The position numbers and the translations under genes were made by a program. A stretch of 9,874 nt of DNA from Verrucomicrobiia bacterium. Lineage in GTDB: Bacteria > Verrucomicrobiota > Verrucomicrobiia > Limisphaerales > UBA1319. Within the stretch, counting starts at the first letter, position 1; each line of letters opens with the position of its first letter. A model generated the notes under the pieces. The model was not told the DNA's origin. It worked only from the letters and a program-made list of their open reading frames with translations, and did no database searches. Positions 1-6,679 of the stretch are shown piece by piece. The stretch covers positions 1 through 9,874 of the forward strand of contig JADGRT010000072.1 of assembly GCA_017880715.1 (NCBI GenBank), in the 5' to 3' direction.

Positions 1-702
1 CTGAGCCGGGCGCAACCGGTTCAGCGCGTCCTGCGCGGCCTGGCTTTCGGCCGCTTTTTTGCTTTTGCCGGAGCCGCGCCCCAGTTCTACGCCCGCGTGG
101 TGGACGATGCACTCGAAGACGCGATCGTGATCCGGACCGGTGGCGGCGACTAGCGAGTACTTGGGCGGCTCCGGCGATTGCGCCTGCAAAAGCTCCTGAA
201 GTTCGCCCTTGGGATTATCGAGATTGGGGATGGCAAGAAGTTCGCCAAAGGCTTCCCGGAACAGACGCAGGATGCAGACTTTCGCGGGTTCGTATCCCCC
301 ATCGAGAAACAGGGCGCCCATCACCGCTTCGAAGGTGTCGGCTAGGGTCGAGGCCCGTTGCCGTCCGCCGCTGGTTTCTTCGCCGCGGCTTAACCGCAGA
401 TAATGTCCGAGACCGAGGCCGCGTCCGCGCTCCGCCAATGTTCGGCGATTCACCATTTCGGCTCGCGCCTGGGTGAGCAGGCCTTCCGGGGCGCTGGGAA
501 ATTTTTCGTAAAGTTCGCGCGACAGGACCAACTGGATCACCGCGTCGCCCAAGTACTCGAGCCGCTGATTATGTTGTGGCGGGGGTGGAGTTTGGGCGGT
601 CTCTTCCCGCACGAGCGAGGGATGGGTCAGGGCCAGTTCCAGCAACGCCAAATGGCCGAACTCATAATCCAGCAGCTTTTGAAACGCAGCGAGGTCGGAC
701 AC
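1..702 (-). CDS. rnc: Ribonuclease III (partial, C-terminus off the left edge)
   Basis: Double-strand-specific endoribonuclease that processes rRNA precursors and structured mRNAs in the cytoplasm. The 234 visible residues read without a stop to the window edge. Residues about 5-155 form the RNase III catalytic domain. The signature RLEYLGDAV (residues 47-55) carries metal-binding E49 and D53, and the second acidic pair is D122 and E125 in ADTFEAVMGALFLD. Residues about 163-232 form a double-stranded RNA-binding domain, starting NPKGELQELLQ and ending in the basic GSGKSKKAAESQAAQDAL helix. E. coli RNase III has 226 residues and aligns to nearly the last residue seen here, so only a few residues should be missing. 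The start is GTG at 702. No ATG lies upstream of the conserved catalytic domain, the next ATG is residue 83 inside it, and the GTG sits 3 bases after the stop of the upstream gene, which suggests translational coupling. No Shine-Dalgarno sequence is visible. The position of E. coli E38 is Q46, a common substitution in the family. Confidence 0.95.
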   Translation of the reverse strand, partial: MSDLAAFQKLLDYEFGHLALLELALTHPSLVREETAQTPPPPQHNQRLEYLGDAVIQLVLSRELYEKFPSAPEGLLTQARAEMVNRRTLAERGRGLGLGHYLRLSRGEETSGGRQRASTLADTFEAVMGALFLDGGYEPAKVCILRLFREAFGELLAIPNLDNPKGELQELLQAQSPEPPKYSLVAATGPDHDRVFECIVHHAGVELGRGSGKSKKAAESQAAQDALNRLRPAQ

Positions 703-705
703 GGC

Positions 706-1389
706 TTAAGCGGGCGAAAGATTGGCCGGCGAAGGTTCGGCGGCAGGGATGGCCGCCGGGGTTGGCGCTGCTGGTTCGGACGCCGCCGATTCAGCCGCGT
801 CATTGGCGGCGGCGCTCTCCTCGGAAGTGGCAGCCGCATCCGCCGGAGCCGCCGGGGTCTCTGGAGAGGGGGCCGGCGGATTGAAACCGTGTAGCAGAAG
901 TTCGGAAACCTGGCGTTGAACGGCTTCGAGCTGGCTGAGGTGGAGATCCAAATCCGGAATGGTAAAAACATCGCCGGTCTTCGGATGTTCGTAAATAGTC
1001 ACACGCTGGCCGTCCTGCACCGTTTGCGCTTTGACTTTGAACAGCCGTTTCCGCTCGAGCATGGCGGCGAGGATGTAGCGGGACGGCGCGGTTGCCGGAT
1101 TGTTTTCCGCCACGAGTTTGCGGAGCAGGGATTCGGCGTTTTCCTTTTGGATGGGCTCGGGCGGCGCGAGTGGCGGCACACTAAACACGCCCTGCCAGAA
1201 GGAGATAAACCCTTTGCGGTCGGTGGCGCCCTGGCTGTGCTGCGCCGACCAGCAGGCCTCGCAAACATCCAGCCGTTCCAGGCCGTGTTTGTGATCGAAG
1301 AGCACCGTGTAATAGGGCTCCTTGTCGGCAAAACCCTGATGGCACGCCTGGCAGGCGCGCGCACGTGTTTGTAGGTTCCAATCGATCAT
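706..1389 (-). CDS. Conserved hypothetical zinc-ribbon protein with Ala/Pro-rich tail
   Basis: A 227-residue cytoplasmic protein of unknown function, with no signal peptide or membrane segment. Two CxxC pairs, C13-x2-C16 and C43-x2-C46, are spaced as in a four-cysteine zinc ribbon, so a structural zinc site near the N-terminus is likely. Residues 60-170 look like a folded conserved core. They include a helical stretch with NAESLLRKLVAEN, the segment YILAAMLERKR, a short strand pair around VTIYEHPKTGDVFTIPD, and a C-terminal helix LSQLEAVQRQVSELL. Residues 171-227 are a low-complexity tail rich in Ala, Pro, Ser and Glu, probably disordered. The ATG at 1389 is the only sensible start, because the nearby ATG at 1397 meets a stop within three codons. 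The gene is followed after 3 bases by rnc, so the two are very probably cotranscribed. A link to RNA metabolism is possible from that context alone; no catalytic motif supports it. Confidence 0.85.
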   Translation of the reverse strand: MIDWNLQTRARACQACHQGFADKEPYYTVLFDHKHGLERLDVCEACWSAQHSQGATDRKGFISFWQGVFSVPPLAPPEPIQKENAESLLRKLVAENNPATAPSRYILAAMLERKRLFKVKAQTVQDGQRVTIYEHPKTGDVFTIPDLDLHLSQLEAVQRQVSELLLHGFNPPAPSPETPAAPADAAATSEESAAANDAAESAASEPAAPTPAAIPAAEPSPANLSPA

Positions 1390-1469
1390 GAGCGCATGTT
1401 GGTAACGTCTTGCGGGCAGGAGGCTCGGCTTTCAGGAAGCCCCAAGCCCCGAAGACTTGATTGCCGCCC

Positions 1470-1497
1470 ATTATCGACGCCGGCCAAAGAACTGCAA
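1470..1497 (-). promoter_or_regulatory. Candidate promoter for the zinc-ribbon/rnc unit
   Basis: Read on the minus strand, TTGCAG (1497-1492) and GATAAT (1475-1470) are separated by 16 bases. The second matches the sigma-70 -10 consensus at 5 of 6 positions; the first matches -35 at only 3 of 6. It would leave an mRNA leader of about 75 bases before the ATG at 1389. It lies in the only non-coding gap upstream of the minus-strand genes. This is pattern matching only. Confidence 0.3.
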
Positions 1498-1532
1498 TTC
1501 AAACTTCATTGGCGCACACCTAGAAAAAGCAG

Positions 1533-1563
1533 TTGAAATATTCCAAAGAGTTCCCTTTACTAT
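1533..1563 (+). promoter_or_regulatory. Candidate promoter for the vWA/DUF4175-like/glycosidase unit
   Basis: TTGAAA (1533-1538) and TACTAT (1558-1563) resemble sigma-70 -35 and -10 elements, but the spacer is 19 bases, longer than ideal, and the -10 matches only 4 of 6. They lie in the locally AT-rich part of the 204-bp divergent intergenic region. Transcription would begin about 23 bases before the ATG at 1594. No good Shine-Dalgarno sequence precedes that ATG: there is an AGG immediately before it and a GAGGAA about 23 bases upstream. Confidence 0.28.
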
Positions 1564-1593
1564 CGAGGAACCTGCAACCCTGATAAATCCAGG

Positions 1594-3804
1594 ATGTACC
1601 CGTTTTTTGCCAAGGTCGAGCTAGTGCTGGATCCCATCATCCCAGCTCCGTTGGTGGCTTTGATGGGAGTGGCGCTGGCCGGGCTAACCATTGCCGTCTA
1701 TGCGCGAGTCGGTTCGCGGCTGGGTCCGGGGCGCAATCTCGTTTTGACCTTATTCCGACTCCTGGGTCTGGCCCTGGTGCTCATTCTTCTATTGCAGCCG
1801 TCCCGCCGCGAGGAGATTCCACCGCCCACCACGCAAAAAGTCACCCTGGTAGCCGTCGATACCTCGCGCAGCATGAAGCAGGCGGATGTTGCCAAGATCC
1901 CGCGTCTGGAGGTTGCCAAAAACATTCTGCGGGATGCCGAGGTTATCCTGAACGACGGTCGGGTCCGGGATTCCGCCTGCCGGGTGTTTGAATTCAGCGA
2001 CGAGGCGCTGCCGGTGGCGTCGTCGGTGCTGGATTTGACGGCTCATGGACGGACCACGCGCTTCCACAAATCGATCATGACCATCCTGGGCTCGTTGGGC
2101 GGGGGCGAGGCGGCCAAGGCATTGATTTTGCTGACCGACGGTCACGATTTCGAACTTGTTAATCCGGCCCAGACCGGCTTCCTGGCCCGGAGCCGCCAGA
2201 CGCCCATTTATGCCATCCCCATCGGCCGGCAGGGCAAGGTCCGCGATGTATCCGCCCGAATCACCAGCTACCAGCCTTACTGCTACGTGAAACAGAAGGC
2301 CCGTCTTTCGGCCACGCTGCGGCTCATCGGCTGCGAATACGAGGATTTGCAGATCCAGCTCCTGCGCCAGAACAAAGTGGTCCAAACCCAGCGGCTGAAT
2401 GCCGAGGAACAACCGCAGAAGAACGTGCAGTTCGAAGTGGTCGAACCCCAGATTGGCCAATATGAATATGAAATCCGGGTCCAACCGCTCGAGCATGAAG
2501 TCGATCTCAACAACAACAGCGCGCTGACCTACCTCAATGTCATCGACCAGCAAATCCAGGTGCTGCTCCTCGAAGGCTCGCCCTACTGGGACACGACCTT
2601 TTTGCAGCGCTCGCTCGCCCGCAACGATAAGCTCAGCGTCGATGCCATCACCCAATATACCCCCAAACGGGCCCGCCTCTTTCGCAAGGAAACCACTAGC
2701 GGCGAACTCAAAATGCCCCGGACCGTCGAGGAATTCCAGCACTACGACGTGATTGTCCTGGGCCGTTGCGTGGACAAGTTGATGAACCGCGACCAGCTCC
2801 AGGCCCTGGAGTCCAGCGTGCGCGATTATGGCGCTGCGGTTGTCTTTTGCCGCGGGCCCGCCTTCGAAGGCGGCTTGACCAACAACGAACTCGAACCGGT
2901 CCTCTGGTCGCGGCAGACGACCGCGAAGGTGCGCCTGCAGGTCGGACGCGATGGCCAGTCCGTGCCGCCCTTGCGCATCCTGGCCGACCGGCTGGCCGGC
3001 GCCGACAGTCTGCCCGAGTTGGTGGCCGGGCGCACGGCGATCGAGCGGAAGCCGCTCACCGCCACCCTGGCTTTGGCGCAGGGCAGCGATGGCAGCACCA
3101 ACTTGGCGGGCATCGTGCACCGCCGTTTCGGCCAGGGCCAGGTGCTCAGCGTGGGCGTGGACGGGCTTTGGCGATGGGCTTTTAACGCGAACATGGAGAA
3201 CGCCAACAACCTGTTTGACCGGTTTTGGGATCAGATGATTCTTTGGCTGGTGTCGGCGCGCGATTTCATTCCCAACCAGACCTATTCGTTCCGCACCAGC
3301 TCCGCCAACATCCAACTGGGCGAGAAAGTTTATTTCCGCCTTCTCATTCGCGATCCAAAAATCAAGCTGGCCGCGGTGCCGATGACCCTGTTTTTTGACG
3401 GGCAGCCCGCGGGTCAGGTTACGCTGGCAGCCAACGACCGGGATAATCCCGGACGCTTGACCGCCGAGTTTCTGCCGGAAAAACTCGGCAAGCACCGGGC
3501 CGAGCTGCGGCTGCCGGATGGCTCCCGCCAGGAATCGCATTTCATCGTGTTCGAGGAAAACCTGGAGGACACGGAAGTCACGACGGATGTCCTGTTTTTG
3601 AAGCGGCTTTGCGAGAACAGCGGGGGACGGTTGCTGGCGCCGGAAGAGCTGGGCAAATTCTTAAAGGAACTGCGCCAGGAGAAGGTCGATGCCATGCCGA
3701 AGGTCAAGCTGACCAGCCTGTGGGATCGGAGCTGGATTTTTTACGGGTTGGGTTTACTGTTTGGGATCGACTGGTATTTGCGTCGTCGTTGGGGTTTATG
3801 CTAA
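1594..3804 (+). CDS. Membrane-anchored vWA / class I glutamine amidotransferase-like protein
   Basis: A 736-residue inner-membrane protein of the BatA-like vWA family found in PVC bacteria in clusters with MoxR ATPases and DUF58 proteins. Two N-terminal membrane helices lie at about residues 17-37 and 48-68. The vWA domain follows (about 82-215) with an apparently intact metal-ion adhesion site: D89, S91 and S93 in DTSRS, and T181-D182-G183. Residues about 220-315 look like a beta-sandwich. Residues about 322-560 match the GATase-like domain, with the landmarks VLLLEGSPYWDTTFLQRSL, YDVIVLG, GQGQVLSVGVDGLWRW and FDRFWDQMILWL. A second beta-rich segment (565-655) precedes a C-terminal membrane helix (about 713-728) ending in a basic stretch. 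The large middle is expected to be periplasmic. Amidotransferase chemistry is unlikely, because members generally lack the Cys-His-Glu triad; C419 in VVFCRGP is discussed under findings. The ATG at 1594 is the first in frame. The gene overlaps the next by 7 bases. Physiological role is unknown; envelope integrity or stress is an inference from family context. Confidence 0.88.
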   Translation: MYPFFAKVELVLDPIIPAPLVALMGVALAGLTIAVYARVGSRLGPGRNLVLTLFRLLGLALVLILLLQPSRREEIPPPTTQKVTLVAVDTSRSMKQADVAKIPRLEVAKNILRDAEVILNDGRVRDSACRVFEFSDEALPVASSVLDLTAHGRTTRFHKSIMTILGSLGGGEAAKALILLTDGHDFELVNPAQTGFLARSRQTPIYAIPIGRQGKVRDVSARITSYQPYCYVKQKARLSATLRLIGCEYEDLQIQLLRQNKVVQTQRLNAEEQPQKNVQFEVVEPQIGQYEYEIRVQPLEHEVDLNNNSALTYLNVIDQQIQVLLLEGSPYWDTTFLQRSLARNDKLSVDAITQYTPKRARLFRKETTSGELKMPRTVEEFQHYDVIVLGRCVDKLMNRDQLQALESSVRDYGAAVVFCRGPAFEGGLTNNELEPVLWSRQTTAKVRLQVGRDGQSVPPLRILADRLAGADSLPELVAGRTAIERKPLTATLALAQGSDGSTNLAGIVHRRFGQGQVLSVGVDGLWRWAFNANMENANNLFDRFWDQMILWLVSARDFIPNQTYSFRTSSANIQLGEKVYFRLLIRDPKIKLAAVPMTLFFDGQPAGQVTLAANDRDNPGRLTAEFLPEKLGKHRAELRLPDGSRQESHFIVFEENLEDTEVTTDVLFLKRLCENSGGRLLAPEELGKFLKELRQEKVDAMPKVKLTSLWDRSWIFYGLGLLFGIDWYLRRRWGLC

Positions 3805-6677
3805 AGGAGCTGCCACCGATAGCCTCGCGGTTGGAGGCCGCTGATCGCGCCTTTCACAAAGAGAAAGGAAGCTGCTTTCTATGGCGAGCCGTGCCGTTTT
3901 GGCTGGGCGTTGTTTTGCTCGCGTTCCTGCTCGATGTGCTGCTGCAATGGAGCGCCTTCCCGCGCGTGCTCCTGGCGGCCGGTTTCGTAGGGGCCGGTCT
4001 GCTGGCCGTCGGTTGGGCGATCTATGTGGCGTGGGGCCGCCGGAGCCGGTTTGAATTTATCGCCCGCCTGCTCGAGAGCCGCGACGCCAGCCTCGGATCC
4101 AAATTGATCAACCTGCTGCAATTGCAGGCTCAAACCGACGATCCCGCCCTGACGCCCTTGACCCGGCAAATGGCACGGCAGGCGATTATCGGTTATGTCG
4201 ATCAACTGCGCGGCGTGGATTTTACCGGACTCGCCCGCACGGATCGCCCCCGGACGCTTCGCAAACAAGCGGCGCTGATCAGCCTGTGCCTGGCGATCGT
4301 GCTGGCGGTGTTTTACCCGATTTCACGCCTGGAAATCCTGCGCTTCGGCGATCCCCTGGGCGATCACCCCGCTTATTCGCTGACCCGGTTGGAACTCATC
4401 GAACCCGGGCCCGCGGGCGCCCGCGTGGTTTACAACGGCAACCTGACTGTGAAAGTCAAATTCACCGGCCATCGGCCCAGCGAGTTATTTCTCACCTCCT
4501 ATCCGCCGGACCACCCCGAGCAGGCGGTCACCGTGCCGATGTATGGACAGGGCAAAACCGAGTATCACCAGCAACTGGAAAAAGTTAAGAGTGAACTGCT
4601 CGTTTTCGCGCACACGAAAAGCCAGCATAGCATCAGCAAGAAACAGCCGATCCACGTCCTACTGACACCCAAACTCGACCAGGCTTATGCCCAGGTGATC
4701 CCGCCGGCTTACACGCATCTGCAGCCGGAGGAGAAACCATTCCAGTTCAAAAGCGTGAGCGCGCTCGCCGGCAGCCAGGTGCGGTTTCGGCTGCAATCCA
4801 ACCGCCCACTCCGCAGCGGCGCCATGGAGGTCATCCGATCGGCTGAGACGGTCGAGCGTATTTCGATGACGCCCACGGCGGACCATGAAGTCGCCGGGGT
4901 GATCGAAGCCAAAGAGTCTGGCCGGCTGCGGTTCAGCCTGGTGGATCGGGACGGCATTGCCTCGCAGGATTCCTGGGAAGGTTCGCTCACCGTAACCCAT
5001 GATTTGCCGCCGCGGATCCAGATCACGCAACCGGAGCGAGATTCGTTTGTCACCCTGGATTTCAAGTTCACGGCGCAAATCGAGGCCGCCGACGATTACG
5101 GGATCAAAAAGCTGCGCCTTCACCGCGCTCTGAACCAGGTCTATTCCGAGCCCCGGGTGCTGGCGTTCGACCCGGAACCCCGCGAGGCGCAGGCGACGCT
5201 GGAGTTCGATTGGCGCGAGCTGGGCGTTAAGCCGGGCGATGTTATTTCGCTCTTTGCCGAGGCCATCGATACCGCGCCGGAAGCCAGCCTGGCCCGCAGT
5301 CAGACGGTTAATCTCATGGTTATCGGCGAGGAGGAATACAACGCCTACCTGCGCGGACAACGCGATCTGACCGATCTCGAAGGCAAGTACGCCGCCCTGC
5401 TCGAGCATTTTCAGGAGCTGATCGAGGATCAGAAAAAAGTCGGAGCGGCCATCGACGAGCTCCGCCAGCAGGAAGCCAGAACGGAGGCGAAGGAAAAGAG
5501 CGGACTGGCTTCCACGCTCGACAACCTGTTGGCGAAGCAAAACGAACTAAACCAGAAACTTGCCAAAGAAGCCGGCCAGATGGAGCACTTTGTGCGGCCG
5601 AAACCGTTGTACGATTTCGAGGCTGAAATGCAGCGTGAGCTCGCCCAGCAAGCCGAGGCCATTCGCGATTCCGTCGAGGCCAACGGCAAAGACACCCAGC
5701 GCGTCGCCCGGCAAAGCTCGCCTCCCGCGGGCTCGCGGCAAATCAGTCCGCAGATGCTCCAGGATTTCAAGCAGGCCTCCGACGATCAGCTCAAACGGCT
5801 CGGCGCGGCCGAGCAGGAGACGCAGAAGGAGGTCATGGACACCCTTCAGGACTTGAGCCAGCTCCACGAGCTGATGAAGGACTTCAACCGTTTCGAAGAG
5901 CTGCACCGCCTTCAACAATCGCTGGTGGAGCAGACCCGGGCCTATAACCGGCCGGGCCCGCTAAGCCGCGAAGACCAGCTCGCCCTGAAAAACCTGGCCG
6001 ACACCGAGCGTCAGGTGGGCGGAGCGCTCGATGAATTGAAGTCCAAACTCGGCGACGATGCCAAGGCGGCCGGGCCAAAATTCCCGAAGGCCGCCCAAGG
6101 GGCCGCCGACCTGGCCGAACAGATGGAAAAACTGCGGCTCGTCCCGCTGGCCGGACAGGCCACCGACAGCATGTTAGCCGGCCAGGGCGAGAAATCGCTG
6201 CAATTGGCCGAGCGCCTGAGCAACGAGATGGCCAGTCTGTTCAGCGAATGCCAGTCCCAGGGCAGCCAGATGGGCCAGGAAATGGATACTTATTTGCGCC
6301 TGCAAAAGGGCATGAATCCGGGCAACTCGCTCGAACAGATGCGGCAGTGCCGCAAGTTCGGTTTGGGCAAAGGATTCGGCTTCGGGGTCGGCCCCGCGGG
6401 CCTGGGCGGCAACTCGGGTTACCTGATGAATCAGCCGTCGTTCGATGTTTTCGGCAATGAGAACCTGTCGTCGAAGGGCAAGCAGGACAAACCGTCGGCC
6501 CATGGTTTAAACCAGGGCGGCGCAGCCGCCGAACCTCCTGACAAACCCTTCGATCGTCCGGACGCCTTAAAAGGATTCAAAGCGATCACGCGGGAATCCG
6601 GCGTGGTGACGCCGGAGTCGCTGATCGAAGAATACCGCGACCTCGTCGATCAATACTTCAAGACCATCGCCAAATAA
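3798..6677 (+). CDS. DUF4175-like membrane protein with long coiled coil
   Basis: A 959-residue envelope protein resembling the DUF4175 family, the usual partner downstream of vWA/GATase-like genes. Membrane helices are predicted at about residues 31-50, 55-79 and 158-175. A region of beta-sandwich character follows (about 190-510), with LPPRIQITQP and the segment EAADDYGIKKLRLHRAL typical of the family. Residues about 511-820 are rich in Glu, Lys, Gln and Leu, strongly helical and probably coiled-coil. A glycine-rich linker (about 855-874, GLGKGFGFGVGPAGLGG) leads to a Pro/Gly/Lys-rich stretch. The C-terminus closes with SLIEEYRDLVDQYFKTIAK, the conserved YRxLVxxYF motif of these proteins. 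The ATG at 3798 is chosen although the frame stays open upstream to 3609. It overlaps the preceding stop in an ATGCTAA junction, and the protein then starts just ahead of the expected membrane segment. The longer reading would overlap 196 bases of the vWA gene with non-conserved sequence. Function is not established; a scaffold acting with the vWA protein is inferred. Confidence 0.87.
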   Translation: MLKELPPIASRLEAADRAFHKEKGSCFLWRAVPFWLGVVLLAFLLDVLLQWSAFPRVLLAAGFVGAGLLAVGWAIYVAWGRRSRFEFIARLLESRDASLGSKLINLLQLQAQTDDPALTPLTRQMARQAIIGYVDQLRGVDFTGLARTDRPRTLRKQAALISLCLAIVLAVFYPISRLEILRFGDPLGDHPAYSLTRLELIEPGPAGARVVYNGNLTVKVKFTGHRPSELFLTSYPPDHPEQAVTVPMYGQGKTEYHQQLEKVKSELLVFAHTKSQHSISKKQPIHVLLTPKLDQAYAQVIPPAYTHLQPEEKPFQFKSVSALAGSQVRFRLQSNRPLRSGAMEVIRSAETVERISMTPTADHEVAGVIEAKESGRLRFSLVDRDGIASQDSWEGSLTVTHDLPPRIQITQPERDSFVTLDFKFTAQIEAADDYGIKKLRLHRALNQVYSEPRVLAFDPEPREAQATLEFDWRELGVKPGDVISLFAEAIDTAPEASLARSQTVNLMVIGEEEYNAYLRGQRDLTDLEGKYAALLEHFQELIEDQKKVGAAIDELRQQEARTEAKEKSGLASTLDNLLAKQNELNQKLAKEAGQMEHFVRPKPLYDFEAEMQRELAQQAEAIRDSVEANGKDTQRVARQSSPPAGSRQISPQMLQDFKQASDDQLKRLGAAEQETQKEVMDTLQDLSQLHELMKDFNRFEELHRLQQSLVEQTRAYNRPGPLSREDQLALKNLADTERQVGGALDELKSKLGDDAKAAGPKFPKAAQGAADLAEQMEKLRLVPLAGQATDSMLAGQGEKSLQLAERLSNEMASLFSECQSQGSQMGQEMDTYLRLQKGMNPGNSLEQMRQCRKFGLGKGFGFGVGPAGLGGNSGYLMNQPSFDVFGNENLSSKGKQDKPSAHGLNQGGAAAEPPDKPFDRPDALKGFKAITRESGVVTPESLIEEYRDLVDQYFKTIAK

Positions 6678-6679
6678 TT

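Noticed and set aside
403..894. 163-codon plus-strand open frame across rnc and the zinc-ribbon gene
   Set aside because: It runs antisense to RNase III catalytic residues and ends in Arg/Gly-rich low-complexity sequence, the shadow of the Ala/Pro tail on the other strand.
1427..1441. Small inverted repeat GGCTT-5-AAGCC in the divergent gap
   Set aside because: A five-base stem with no extension and no T-run is too weak for a terminator or a confident operator.
1789..3540. 583-codon open frame on the minus strand opposite the vWA gene
   Set aside because: Its protein is low in recognisable motifs. It mirrors the codon bias of the sense gene, whose vWA and GATase-like motifs are clear. Long antisense frames are expected at this GC content.
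3609..3797. 63-codon N-terminal extension of the DUF4175-like gene
   Set aside because: It lies wholly inside the vWA gene in another frame and has no membrane or family features. The ATG overlapping the stop at 3798 is a standard coupled start.
3803..3809. AAAGGAG, a perfect Shine-Dalgarno-like string
   Set aside because: It lies inside the start of the DUF4175-like gene, encoding Lys-Glu. No suitable start codon follows at the right distance; the next in-frame candidate is TTG at 3831.
4659..5540. 293-codon minus-strand open frame opposite the DUF4175-like gene
   Set aside because: No motif or plausible initiation region is visible, and the sense reading has family landmarks through this region.
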